This document shows positions 51,787 through 61,768 of a DNA stretch of 64,000 nt, piece after piece (the first letter of the stretch is position 1; every line of letters begins with the position of its first letter). The translations under genes and the position numbers were made by a program. The notes beneath the pieces are model-generated. The model searched no databases. It saw only the letters and a list, made by a program, of their open reading frames with translations, and had not been told where the DNA came from. The stretch comes from Cydia pomonella (taxonomy: Eukaryota > Arthropoda > Insecta > Lepidoptera > Tortricidae), in assembly GCF_033807575.1 (NCBI RefSeq), contig NC_084723.1, positions 5,337,247 through 5,401,246 on the forward strand, in the 5' to 3' direction.

Positions 51787-51919
51787 AAGGTGACAATCGC
51801 TTGCGCTACGACAACGAAACGCTTTGTGTCTCTCCATCACTCTTCCGTATTAGTGCGAAAGTGACAGTTGCATTTCGTTCGCTACGGAACGTAAACGATT
51901 AGCATGTTGGCTACGCAAC
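51787..51919. mobile_element. MITE family H, copy 3
   Basis: The ends 'gtgacaatcgcttgcgctac' and 'cgattagcatgttggctacg' are the diverged inverted termini. The centre 'gtattagtgcgaaagtgaca' is shared with the other copies. Confidence 0.65.
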
Positions 51920-52006
51920 CAGTTCTTTAAGTTCTGCAGCTTGCACATTGCTACGTCACATCAGATGCACAAGGCCACCATCGCTTCGGGAATTACATGT
52001 CTCATT

Positions 52007-52204
52007 TAAAATATTTACATATCACGGCTACACTCACTTGACTTTCTTCGTCAGCGCTTGCGCAACGAGCGTTGAAGCGGGCGGCGCGCAGTGCACGGAG
52101 TGCTGCACTCAAGCCTGAGGAAGGACCCCCGATGGGTTCGAAACATGTCACCAATAGCGACGAAAAAAGTCAAGTACGTGTAGCCGTGATATGTAAATAT
52201 TTTA
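52007..52204. mobile_element. Foldback with 39-bp termini and GC-rich centre
   Basis: 'taaaatatttacatatcacg' and 'cgtgatatgtaaatatttta' bound a 198-bp element. The inner 'ttgactttcttcgtc' pairs with 'gacgaaaaaagtcaa'. The GC-rich centre has 'gaggaaggacccccgatggg'. Confidence 0.85.
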
Positions 52205-53710
52205 GGAGATATCTCACGAAAGTTTTATGGCGAAGTCTCATTTAATGAGAATGAGAAATTGTTTATTACCATCATCTTTTAGTTCCCGCAGGATTGTGTC
52301 AGCTAACTTATGTCTAAAAAGATCTGTGTAAGCCGAAGACGTCATGTCACAAGTGATAAGTTAAAAGATGTTAGAATTTGTGTTTTATATGTTACGCTTA
52401 TCAATTTCATTTGATTCTAAGAGAACGAGGAGCCGCCGCCCCGCGAGGCCATCGTCTCATGTCTTTATTAATAGTGCATTCTATTTCTCCGATTCGAATA
52501 TTTTTAAGCAATGGGTTAAATTCTCCGTGCGCCAGGTAAGCGTCCACGGCTATGTCCAGGTCTTATATTCCCAGCTAACGATCGCGATATCATTTAAACT
52601 GGTTTTCTAAAAGTAAACTCGAAACTATAGCAGTAGTACTGCCCTTGATCTTAGCTACGTCCCGCGCTACGTCCTAAGGGATATCGACTGCTGATTCGGG
52701 CTCACAACTTCTAATTTGTAGGGTAACTAACTATGCCACATTGGTTAATGTTAGGTACGTGCCTTGGTAACATGGCTAGAGTAAACACTTTTGTAAAATA
52801 AAGATACCTTTAGGAAGAAATCATAATTACATTAATTATAGAGTGCGTATGAGACTTAACCATAACAAAGAAAGTAGTGGTTCATTGTGTTGTGTGGTCA
52901 ATTATTTTACTTATATGAAGAACAGATTGGGAAAGTGACTCATAAGCAGCAAAATGTTATTGGCGTGCTCTACATTATGACATGTTAAGTCTAGATGTAG
53001 GTGAGGTCATTTTTCAAAATCGACAGGATTAGAAGATAGTGAATGACGAATTGATTTAAATGACTTTAACCCGAGGAACAATACAGGCCTTACACTGAAG
53101 GTTACTTTGACAGCGGCCGCCATAACACCTGTAGTTGTCCTTCGCACTGTGTGGGCACGACAAGTAACGGCGACTTTCGGTGTTCTTGGCCTTCAAAACG
53201 TTAAAGATCGCACTTCATACTACCTCAAGGATCATACAATTTCCTTTTACTACCGCCTTTCCTATAAATCCGTAGGTAAACTGGGCTAGAAGTAATGGCT
53301 TAAGTGTATATGAGTTTTAAAGGTAGATAAGCCGTTTTAACTGCGAGATCCTATCAATCCCAAATAAGAAAGGCCTAAGCGTATATAATGTTTTGAAAAA
53401 AGATAAACCTTTTTAACCGGGCAGTACTCGACCCAAACTACAGTGATAATGTCCTAAACGTATACGGGGTTCGAAGTTAGATAAGCCTTTTTAAATCGTG
53501 ACATTAATCCGGACTGCGACACTAAGATGGACAATTCGCATAAATTGCCAGTCGTAATGCAAGAAGTTATGATTTGATGCCTCTTTTACTGACTAGGTTT
53601 TATTGGGGGTTGTAGTTTTATCCTCATTGTGATGAGAGTTTTTGGGAATGGGTTGCAAATATAATAAGTACACATATATTATATAATATAATGCCTATAT
53701 ATTAAAGTAT
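52205..53710. other. No supported gene; small GC-rich patch
   Basis: 52425-52460 is sharply GC-rich ('gaggagccgccgccccgcga') inside AT-rich DNA and reads as about 14 proline- and glutamate-rich codons before a stop. 52530 has a donor-like 'ccaggtaagc'. It might be a short exon of an unknown gene, or chance. The remainder is unrecognised. Confidence 0.3.
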
Positions 53711-53856
53711 GACTTACGCTAGACCGGCCCGTGACCGGGCCGAGGCCTCCGACACGTCATTTTCTATGACGGCTGATCGGTGATCATGTGGTGCTTTATA
53801 TACAAAACGAAGCGCCGGAAGCGCGGGCCTGGCCCCGGCCCGGTCTAGCGTGAGTC
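53711..53856. mobile_element. GC-rich MITE, family E, copy 3
   Basis: Termini 'gacttacgctagaccggccc' and 'gggcccggtctagcgtgagtc'-type complement, with the same internal order as 10290-10426. Confidence 0.8.
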
Positions 53857-53989
53857 ATCCTTACCATATTTGTCACAAGCAATTAATTTGTCGAATATAC
53901 AGAATGTGCGCTCAATGATTTTACGTAATTCTCATCGGCGTTCATTATTTCAAAAATACTATTCTGAAAGTCACACAACTCAATTGGAT

Positions 53990-54200
53990 ATTATTATTTA
54001 TGGCCCGCCTGATGGTAAGCAGTTACCGTAGCTAATGGACGCCTGCAACTCCAGAGTTGTTACATGCGCGTTGCCGACCCTTTGAAAATCTGTAGGTACT
54101 CGTACACCCCTTTTTTGAAGAACCTCATACTGTAGACCCTCGGGAAAACCTCGGCAGGTAGCTCATTCCACAACCGGAGCGTGCGCGGGAGGAAGTTCAT
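53990..54200. repeat. Retroelement remnant related to 484-660
   Basis: 'ggtaagcagttaccgtagct', 'gttacatgcgcgttgccgac' and 'ttccacaaccggagcgtgcg' form a GC-richer block. It is a recognisable lepidopteran dispersed repeat with no intact frame. Confidence 0.55.
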
Positions 54201-54399
54201 TTAAACCGCACAGTGCGCGACCATTATTTATAATCTTGTTACGTAATGGTTATGGTAAAATTAATTGTTACTTTACTATTTATTGCAACAGGCTTATGTT
54301 TACCCCTAAAACATTTTTTATAAGTAATTTGTAATTAACATGAGTAACGGAGGGCGGTCTGAACTTTATAATCTTATTGCAGAAATGTCACTGTTGACA

Positions 54400-54660
54400 G
54401 CTGACAGATCAAATCCATACCTAAACGTTACGTAACAAGAAACTTGAACTTTCCTCAAGAATCACTCTATTGATCATTTTTTGGCTTTATTGCGAACATA
54501 CAGACAGGCGCGTCGGGGAACTTTGTTTTATAAGATTCTAGCGACCCGCACAAAACACATTATACACCTAAACGTTCCTCAAGAATCACAATAGATAGAT
54601 GAAAACCGCATGAAAATTCGATACAGACAGACGCCGCGGGGACGTTGTTTTATAATATGT
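54400..54660. repeat. Two tandem degenerate units
   Basis: 'cctcaagaatcac' occurs at about 54454 and 54575. Each copy is followed within about 80 bases by 'acagacag..gcg..gg' and 'tttgttttataa' or 'gttgttttataa'. The unit is about 115-120 bases. It is part of a common lepidopteran repeat end. Confidence 0.55.
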
Positions 54661-55326
54661 GATAAATAGTGATATCACTAAGATAAATGTTGGGAAGACC
54701 ACATGGGCGTCGCCAGCTAGCAGCGCCTAGAGAACAAAATTGTCAAAATTTCTAACTACATGTATGCCCCTCCCCCTCCCCTTGACCATCGGCTATATGA
54801 ACTGTACACTTTTGTAGCAAATTAATCGTTTGTCATTTTAATATTGCTAACGTAACTTTATTAGGTACTTACTGGAAACGTTTAGTAAAACTGGTGGTGG
54901 AATATGGCGGCATTGTGAACCGCTACGTCATCTGTCAACAGCATGGCTCTCTCAAACATTAAATAGGCTTCAAAAAACGGTACTGAAGCTAAATACAAGG
55001 TTTAGAGCGCAATAAAACCTTGCCTAAAGGTGCATTCGTAGCGTAGTTCATAAGTTCAATTTTGTGAGCCTACTGCGGAACAACACTAACTTTTCACTAA
55101 CTTTTTGGTTTGCAACTAGATAAGTTACCGTGTACAGTATACTGTAATTCTCCACACACGTAACTGCGGTGTTCAACTTAACGCGTCCACTGACAGTACT
55201 TCGTCAGGCGGGGTACTTGTAGGCTTAATGGCGCCTAGGTTCTTATCTACAACGAAAGTGTTAAGATCACACAATGATAAAGCCATATGCACGGACGGAA
55301 TACGTCAAATATTATTAGGTCTAGAT
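54661..55326. other. No supported gene
   Basis: AT-rich sequence. 'gcgcctaggttcttatcta' (55230) repeats a piece of the hAT-like MITE interior (43620 and the complement at 55441), perhaps a truncated older copy. Confidence 0.4.
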
Positions 55327-55593
55327 TATGGAAGGTAGAGACAAGGAACAGAAATTCCTTAGGCAGAATTGTTTGTTGCAAAAGTGTCCAGCTGTCGTCT
55401 ATAATTAATAGTTCCAAATCTCTCCAGAGTAGCGCTAGAGTAGCTAAGAACCTACGCGTCATTGACGGAGTGAAGTGCGCTGTCTATGATTAGATTTCTC
55501 AAGTATTCTAGGTATTTTAGCGCCACCTATTTATGGTTTTTTGTCAACACTTTTTTTTTATGGAGATTTTGTTCCTTGCTTCTACCTTCCATA
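55327..55593 (+). mobile_element. hAT-like MITE, copy 2
   Basis: The termini 'tatggaaggtagagacaagg' and 'ccttgcttctaccttccata' are inverted. The interior matches the complement of 43480-43749. The flanks 'gtctagat' (55319-55326) and 'gtctaagat' (from 55594) are an 8-bp duplication with a one-base insertion in one copy. Confidence 0.8.
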
Positions 55594-56072
55594 GTCTAAG
55601 ATACGAGATGGATCGGATATGTCGATGTCAAAACTGACGTTTTTGTTTGAAGAAATGTCACTTTTGACACTGATATAAATCAATCATAATTTATTCACCA
55701 GAGCGTATACATGGGATGTTACAATAAGATATAGAACCTCTAGATATATCCGATCCATATCGTATATATTTAGTTCTCGGGCCGACAGCCATAAATAGCG
55801 CTGGACGGCACGTGTTAACTATAGAAACCTTTAGCTCAAAGGGCTGAACGCCAACAATACAAATTAATTCAACTCAACATTTCCCCGAAAGCAAACCTAT
55901 TCAGCATTCAAAACGATCTGAAGCTTCTGGAATTAATCCGATACTATTTTAGAAACAGATCTATCACACCATAGAAATGCTTTAGAAAGTAGTATTTCCG
56001 AACGTATTGAAATAGAATTTGCTTTCAGAGAACATAGTTATCTGAATTTGAAGGAAAAGGTGGACCTAGGTA
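55594..56072. other. No supported gene
   Basis: I see no gene or confirmed repeat here. Confidence 0.4.
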
Positions 56073-56400
56073 CAGTCAGCATCAATAGCAGCGTATGAAA
56101 CAACGCGCCAAAAGTTTACCCCATTTCATTTGCGATGGCGGGATTCCACTTGAAACTGCACAAAGAGAACCATAATGTTGATCTATTGTCGAACAATTGC
56201 TTTACGAGCTCTGTTCTTCAAAGCCAGCGTGTGGTCAAATAATAACACAAAAGGATCAAGACTGGACAGTTACATGTAAGACACGACGCCGCAAAAATTG
56301 AATTAGCGGGTATATTTTGTACTTGACTTGTTTACGCCTAATGACCGTCTCAAGTGGAATCCCGCCACCGCAAATGAAATGGGGTATATCTGCCAGTCTG
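56073..56400. mobile_element. Truncated TA-flanked MITE (CAGTCAGCATC family) hosting another
   Basis: It begins TA-CAGTCAGCATCAA and continues 'gaaacaacgcgccaaaagt', matching the inverted right arm of 62382-62601, then resumes after the inserted element with 'tatctgccag'. The distal terminus is missing. Confidence 0.65.
56119..56384. mobile_element. Nested TA-flanked foldback
   Basis: Termini 'ccccatttcatttgcgatgg' and 'ccaccgcaaatgaaatgggg' with TA directly outside on both sides (56117-56118, 56385-56386), and inner 'cgggattccacttgaaac' against 'ctcaagtggaatcccg'. TA duplication is the Tc1/mariner mode. Confidence 0.75.
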
Positions 56401-56659
56401 CCACCTGAAAAACTTTGTCAAACAGAGATAAATCTCTACAGTTAAATAAAAAGCGGGCGGAGCGGCGGAGAGCGCCGAAATTTTGAAACGTAATAGTTAT
56501 AAGAACCTCGGTAGAAAGTACCATTTAGCGTTGAAACTCTAGGTCCATGGGGTCCCAGCGCGCACAAGTTTCTTGCAGAAATCGCGAAGCGTCTGGTTGA
56601 TGTAAGTAACTAACTGGTGACCGAAGTGCTGGCGGCTTTTTCGCACAGCGTATCAGCAT
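56401..56659. other. Nothing recognised
   Basis: Moderately GC-rich; 'gcgggcggagcggcggagag' at 56453 is a purine-rich patch. No gene is supported. Confidence 0.35.
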
Positions 56660-56800
56660 TGCGATACAACAAGGAAATGCCGGTAGCCATTACTTTCTAT
56701 ATGCATCTCGCTCGTACTGACGTATTAGTGCGAGCGAGCTGTATAGAAAGCAAGTTACGCACACGCCAGCGAATAAGTTAGTGTCAAACTCGTGGTAAGG
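56660..56800. mobile_element. MITE family I, copy 1
   Basis: 'actttctatatgcatctcgc' and 'gcgagctgtatagaaagcaa' are inverted around 'tcgtactgacgtattagtgc'. The second copy at 62230-62365 has the same centre in degenerate form. Confidence 0.6.
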
Positions 56801-57061
56801 CTACTAACCTACTCGGAGGCAATAAATCACGTTGCGTGGCCATAATTCATTACATTACGTGGTTCGATTGCGGTTCGATTGCAGACCTAATCAACAGTTA
56901 ATTGCGTTGCTTTAATTTCAATTAGGAACAACGGCCACGTAAATTAGCGAGGACTTACAAATTAATTATGCGGCACGTGCTCGGTTACAGGACTCGGGAA
57001 GTGTGAACTGCGATCGACATCACGATAATATAAATTAAGACTCCAGTGGCCCTAAGACAAG

Positions 57062-57240
57062 TAAGAAGATTTTTAGGGTTTCGTACCTCAAAAGGAAAAA
57101 ACGGAACACTTATAGGATCACTTTCGTGTACGTCTGTCTGTCTGTCAAGACCCTTTATCTCGGGAACGCGCGCTATCGAGTTGAAATTAAAACCATATAC
57201 TTACTTACTCAGTTCTAAGTCCTTTAAGCTGCGAAAAAAT
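57062..57240 (+). repeat. Dispersed repeat ('gtacctcaaaaggaaaaaac' type)
   Basis: 'gggtttcgtacctcaaaagg', 'gtctgtctgtctgtcaagac' and 'tctcgggaacgcgcgctatc' are in the order of a very common lepidopteran repeat. The 71-codon frame across it is not a gene. Confidence 0.65.
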
Positions 57241-57302
57241 CAAACTTCTATGTGGATGTAAAAAAAGATACAGTTGTCTAATGCATAACAATTTTCAGCT
57301 AA

Positions 57303-57545
57303 TATTAAAACCGGATTAATCGTAACTCTATTTTCAACTGCTTCCGCTTGGAATATTAGTTGTAAATTGTTGAGAAATATACTTTTCGTCAGTAGCGGAT
57401 TTAACAGTACTGATAAATCCGCAACTTGACGCTAGATGTCATGAGTGTCGCGACTGACGAAAAGTATATTGGTGCACAATGTATAACCAATATTACAAGC
57501 AGAAGAAGTTGATAATAGAGATCCGGTTAATCCGGTTATAATATT
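57303..57545. mobile_element. Foldback element
   Basis: 'ccggattaatcgtaactcta' pairs with 'gagatccggttaatccgg', and 'gaaatatacttttcgtcag' with 'ctgacgaaaagtatatt', giving arms of about 85 bases. Confidence 0.75.
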
Positions 57546-57568
57546 CGATATATTTTTGGTAAGCAATA

Positions 57569-57722
57569 GGCCTGAATGGACGCTCGAGTTGGATGTGCAG
57601 CGTGCATGTTAAACAAATGCAAACGTAGAGGAGCGGCCTTAGTGCACGCTGCTCAAATCACTTGTGAGCCCGACGCCACGCTGCACGCCCCGCCGAACGC
57701 TCCGCTTCGAGCGTCCACTCAC
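57569..57722. mobile_element. MITE with GC-rich interior
   Basis: 'ctgaatggacgctcgag' and 'tcgagcgtccactcac' are inverted termini around 'atgtgcagcgtgcatg' and 'cacgctgcacgcc'. 16 bases just after it ('cttgacgctagatgtc', 57727-57742) repeat those at 57425-57440. Confidence 0.65.
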
Positions 57723-57742
57723 TGAGACTTGACGCTAGATGT

Positions 57743-58081
57743 CGACTACAAAAATAACAAGCACTTTGGTAAGAAAACTGATGTATGTAGTTACTTATGC
57801 TTACTTATTTCTCTATGCTTTCAGTGATAAATATCAGGTGAGACTCAGTCCTATGGATCGTTTTTCGAAGTCAAAAACATACTCAAAACTTCATTTTATG
57901 ATGATTCAATAATATGATGCGCTAATAAATAAATAAGACAAAAGGCGTCACAAAAATGTTGTCAGTTGCTCTCATAAACATTCACTTAATTTTATTTTGC
58001 TAGCTTAGTCTATTGCATTGGAAATGGAACAGATGTAAATCCATGAGAACGATCTTCAGTTTCATTAAGAGTCTCACGAAG
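57743..58081. other. AT-rich sequence, nothing recognised
   Basis: I see no gene. It ends with 'cacgaag', which recurs after the next SINE. Confidence 0.4.
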
Positions 58082-58383
58082 AAGCGCTGGGGGCCTAGCG
58101 GTAAGAGCGTGCGACTTGCAATCCGGAGGTCGCGGGTTCAAAACCCGGCTCGTACCAATGAGATTCTCGGAACTTATATAGGAAATATGATTTGATATTT
58201 ACCAATCGCTTTTCGGTGCAGGAAAACATCGTGAGGAAAGGTTGCGGTTGGAAGGTCAAATGGCAGTTACTTTCGTACAAAAATTGTGCCTACGCCAATT
58301 CTTGTGTTTAGCTACCAAACGGACCCCAGGCTCCCGTGAGCCCTGGCAAAATAGCCGGGACAACGCGAGGAAGATGATGATGA
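58082..58383 (+). mobile_element. SINE family 2, copy 3
   Basis: The tRNA-like head has 'ggcctagcggtaagagcgtg' and B box 'gggttcaaaacc'; the body matches 43947-44265 inverted. It is flanked by 'cacgaag' on both sides (58075-58081, 58384-58390), a short target duplication. Confidence 0.88.
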
Positions 58384-58469
58384 CACGAAGCCTAGCCCCC
58401 ACTATACAATGGACGTTATTACGTTCTCATTTTCAAACTGCATATTTGGGGAAAATCTTACGCAGATCG

Positions 58470-58691
58470 ACCTAGCCCCAAACTAAGCAAAGCTTGTACT
58501 ATGGGTACTAGGCGACGATATAATATACTTTTATATAGATACACACATATCTACATAGAAAACACCCATAACTCAGCAACAAATGTCTGTGTCCATCACA
58601 CAAATAAATGCCCTTGCCGGGATTCGAACCCGGGACCATCGGCTTCATGGGCAGGGGCAGGGTTACTACCCACTAAGCCAGACCGGTCGTC
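58470..58691 (-). mobile_element. SINE family 1, copy 7
   Basis: A minus-strand copy with head 'gggattcgaacccgggacca' (complement strand) and end 'gaccggtcgtc'. The distal tail is missing, and a short 'caggggcagggt' duplication lies in the head. Confidence 0.85.
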
Positions 58692-58775
58692 AATTTTAAA
58701 ACTGAAATAACATGAAATTCGAGATGAATATTCAAGTAACATACTTAATATATATTACAATTTCGTTGCTAGAAA
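58692..58775 (+). repeat. Dispersed repeat family A, copy 4
   Basis: 'aataacatgaaattcgagat', 'ttcaagtaacatact' and 'ttcgttgctagaaat' are in family order, abutting the SINE. Confidence 0.55.
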
Positions 58776-59204
58776 TTTTAATATAAAGAAATTAGACTGA
58801 GTCGAAGTTTTACATACATTACTTCCACTCACTCTATTTCTGTATACGGCGGGAACTCGATTTATAAGATTAACGAAAAATTAACTTAAAATAGAATTAC
58901 ATAAGTTTCAATTTTCTTCAATTTTATATCTCGAGTTATCACCTTCTTCCCGCTGTGCATCTTTAAAAAAAATTTGCAACAAAAACTAATATAGTAGACC
59001 GAGGCAAATCGGATCACAGGGCGAATCGGATCAGACTAAAAAAATTATTAATATTGAAAATATTGCTCATGACTGGCGTCGCAGGCTAACCGAAAACATG
59101 TACAGCGCTATTCAAGTGCAATCATAGCAATGCAATATTTAAATATCAACGGATTTCACCTCTCTACCCTACTAGACATAGACATATGTTACGTAAATTA
59201 CAGT
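58776..59204. other. AT-rich sequence, nothing recognised
   Basis: Contains 'gaggcaaatcggatcacagg' with a near repeat 'gcgaatcggatcag' 20 bases later. No gene is supported. Confidence 0.4.
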
Positions 59205-59570
59205 GCATATATGGTGCTACTTTACCGCCCTAGCACGGTAACTAGCATTACGAGTATACGTGCGTATGTCGAAAATTCAAAGGGTCATATGTACTGTAAA
59301 ACGTTGTACGATGCATGTGCAAATAGATAATTCGCAACTCGTGTCTATTTATAATACTCCCTTCGGTCGTGTTTTAATTTATAGCCACTCGTTGCGAATT
59401 TCCAATTTTTCGCACTTGTATCGTAATGTACTATTACAATCCATATGGTGCTACTTTACCGCCCTAATGCGGTAACTAGCACTATACGTGCGTATGTCGA
59501 AAATTTAAAGGGCAATATGTACTGTAAAACGTTATACAATACACGTGCGAAAAGGTAATTCGAATTTGAA
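59205..59570. repeat. Direct repeat pair, 236 bp apart
   Basis: 'tggtgctactttaccgccct' occurs at 59212-59231 and 59448-59467. Both copies continue for about 120 bases with 'acgtgcgtatgtcgaaaatt' and 'atgtactgtaaaacgtt'. The spacer has 'ttttcgcacttgtatcgtaa', which recurs at 60038 and, inverted, at the right edge of the window (63950). Confidence 0.7.
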
Positions 59571-59593
59571 AGGACTATGCGTCAAAATGGTGC

Positions 59594-59999
59594 CAAAACC
59601 AACAGAGTTGAGAATTAGGTCATTAGATAGGTAATTCTATGTACTTCATTTCGTTCGATGGGCACCAATTCCATTGCAGAACTGAGATATTTGTATTTTA
59701 GTCAAAATGTCAACACCCTTATTACCTAGGCAATAGAGTCCACTGCTGGGCAAGCGCGGCGTATGGTTTGCCGCGCTCGTGAACATCTACCCTGAAGTAA
59801 TTAATTTACTTACTTGAACTCTATTGACAAGGTAATACGGGTGATGATATTTTGACTAAGTTACAAATATCTAGATACCATACAATACAATACAATATCT
59901 CAGTTCTGCAATGGAATTCCGCTTGGTGCCCATAGAACGAAATGAAGTACATAGAAATACCTATCTAATGACTTAACCCGCGTTTCTGTTGGTTTTTGG
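59594..59999. mobile_element. Foldback element, about 405 bp, nearly full palindrome
   Basis: 'ccaaaaccaacagagttgag' pairs with the complement at about 59980-59999, 'tatgtacttcatttcgttcg' with 'cgaacgaaat..gtacata' (one base offset), and the centre holds 'agcgcggc' and 'gccgcgct'. A microsatellite (ACAAT)n lies at 59882-59898. Confidence 0.75.
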
Positions 60000-60554
60000 T
60001 CCAGGCTCCATACAAAGTTACCCATGGTCCTTTTCAGCTTTTCGCACTTGTATCGTAATGTACTAATGCCAAGTTTAATGTAATTCAAACATGTCGCTTA
60101 TTGGAAGCGTAACTTGGATTGGATGCGACTTATTGGCGGCATGTTCGTGTGTCTCTTAACGAAGATTTGACAGCAATAATGAGACGGATCTCAACTGAGA
60201 CTAATTAAGGGCGTTCGTGATCTCGCATCCAGACACCGACTCAGGATCGAGCGACTTAATCTCGCTCAGATTATGAATCCACTGTTTACTGTGAACCACA
60301 AATGCAAACTGGTACTTTCTGAAGGGTTAATAAACTTTTAAGGTCACGGAATCCCTTTTTGAAATCAAATATCCCACCAAGAAGCGTATGCTGATTATTA
60401 TAACAGATTATGAGTTTAATCTGGATTTGTTTTGGAATAGATCTGTGATCGAAAGTAACGTTTCTGGTTGATGCAGTATGCCTCCAAATAGAGCTGAAGA
60501 AATATTAAGTATTTGCACCGATGGCTATCGCTAATGGCTCTTTTACAATAGAGT
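60000..60554. other. No supported gene
   Basis: I see no gene or confirmed repeat here apart from 'ttttcgcacttgtatcgtaa' at 60038. Confidence 0.4.
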
Positions 60555-60650
60555 AATAAGTAAAATCGTTAAGAGGGAAAAATAGCTTTGCGATCCTAAT
60601 AAAATAACGGTACTTTTTCTATGAAATTTCCATTTCGGGAGAAAACGGTT
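60555..60650. repeat. Dispersed repeat family F, fragment
   Basis: 'gctttgcgatcctaataaaa', 'ggtactttttctatg' and 'gggagaaaacggtt' match 13852-13910. It is cut at the right by the SINE. Confidence 0.6.
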
Positions 60651-60651
60651 G

Positions 60652-61181
60652 ACGACCGGTCTAGCCCAATGGGTAGTAACACTAGTAACCCTGCCTATGA
60701 AGCCGATGGTCGTGGGTTCGAATCCCGGTAAGGGCATTTATTTGTGTGATGAGCACAGATATTTGTTCCTGAGTCATGGATGTTTTGTATGTATTTAAGT
60801 ATTTGTATATTATATATATCGTTGTCTGAGTACCCACAACACAAGCCTTCTGGAGCTTACCGTACCTGGGTAGGGCTGCCATCTCGAATTTCGCCAAACC
60901 CGGACAAAGATTAAAAAAACCCGGACATTTGGCGTAAATCGCATTTTTTCCCCGGACAAGTCCGAAAATAATATTTTTAAAAAAACAAGACCTTTAATTT
61001 TACATGTAGTTTTAATGTGCTTCCTTACATGAAAAGTGTAACTTCTTGACACCCCCCGGACGGCCCCCGGACGCCCTCCAAACTAGGACAAATCCGGGAA
61101 AACCCGGACGGATGGCAGCCCTAACCGTGGGACTTAGTCAATATGTGTAAGAATGTTTCTATAATATTTATTTATTTATTT
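60652..61181 (+). mobile_element. SINE family 1, copy 8, split by a MITE
   Basis: A complete plus-strand copy from 'gacgaccggtctagcccaat' to a 'tatttatttatttattta' tail. It is interrupted at 'gagcttaccgt' by 260 bases (60864-61123), after which 'accgtgggacttagtcaata' continues the SINE. Confidence 0.9.
60864..61123. mobile_element. MITE nested in SINE, ends TAGGGCTGCCATC
   Basis: 'tagggctgccatc' near the left and 'gatggcagcccta' at the right are perfect inverted copies. The interior has 'aaacccggaca' words at both sides. 'accgt' (60859-60863 and 61124-61128) is the likely target duplication. Seven extra bases precede the left inverted repeat. Confidence 0.8.
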
Positions 61182-61509
61182 ACATTAAAGGCCTATTTTG
61201 GTAATAAGCGTGATACGTCCTATAAAGCAAAAACACATCTTTTTCAGTTGTAAATTTCGTATGAGATAATTTCTGCTCTCATATGTAAACTCCGTTAATA
61301 TTAACAATTTGCAAATATTAACGTAGATACAAATTAAGGAACTTGAAAAACCGGCTTGAAGGTGTTCGCATAAATGTAGCTACATAACATACTGTAAGAG
61401 TATTTTTATATTGTCCGATTTGATATCGGATGTCAAATGATCCTTAGACTTGGGGGTTTTAACAATGTGTTTTGTATGGACTGACTTTTATCAGACATGG
61501 CTATTTGTA
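61182..61509. repeat. AT-rich DNA with a repeated MITE end
   Basis: 61386-61455 ('taacatactgtaagagta', 'gatatcggatgtcaaatgat') is repeated directly at about 61900-61955 ('acactgtaagagcg', 'gatgtcggatgtcagatgat'). These may be two ends or two copies of one element. Confidence 0.5.
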
Positions 61510-61633
61510 CAGTCGCCATCAGATATATCGGAGCGGCCAAGGTGCTCATAAATATCTGAACACGTCCCTATTATCAAGGCGTTAGAGTGCGTCTTCAGTT
61601 ATTTGTGAACACCGATATATCTGATGGCGACTG
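61510..61633. mobile_element. Tc1/mariner-like MITE 1 (CAGTCGCCATCAG)
   Basis: 124 bp. The ends 'cagtcgccatcagatatatc' and 'gatatatctgatggcgactg' are perfect inverted copies with TA outside on both sides. TA plus a CAGT start is the Tc1/mariner pattern. No coding. Confidence 0.85.
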
Positions 61634-61644
61634 TACGTTACGTA

Positions 61645-61768
61645 CAGTCGAGGAAATTGATTCTTTAGCAGTTTACGGATCACTTTACATTGGACAGCTC
61701 TTAGCATAAGTATGTACAACAAAAATTACTTGAACCGCAAATTGCTAATGAATCAATTTCCTCGACCG
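61645..61768. mobile_element. Tc1/mariner-like MITE 2 (CAGTCGAGGAAATTG)
   Basis: 124 bp. The ends 'cagtcgaggaaattgattc' and 'gaatcaatttcctcgaccg' have one mismatch, with TA outside on both sides. It lies 11 bases from MITE 1 and has a different interior. Confidence 0.85.

Noticed and set aside
58100..58160. A second tRNA-like sequence
   Set aside because: It is the head of SINE family 2 with matching body and flanking repeats, not an isolated tRNA gene.
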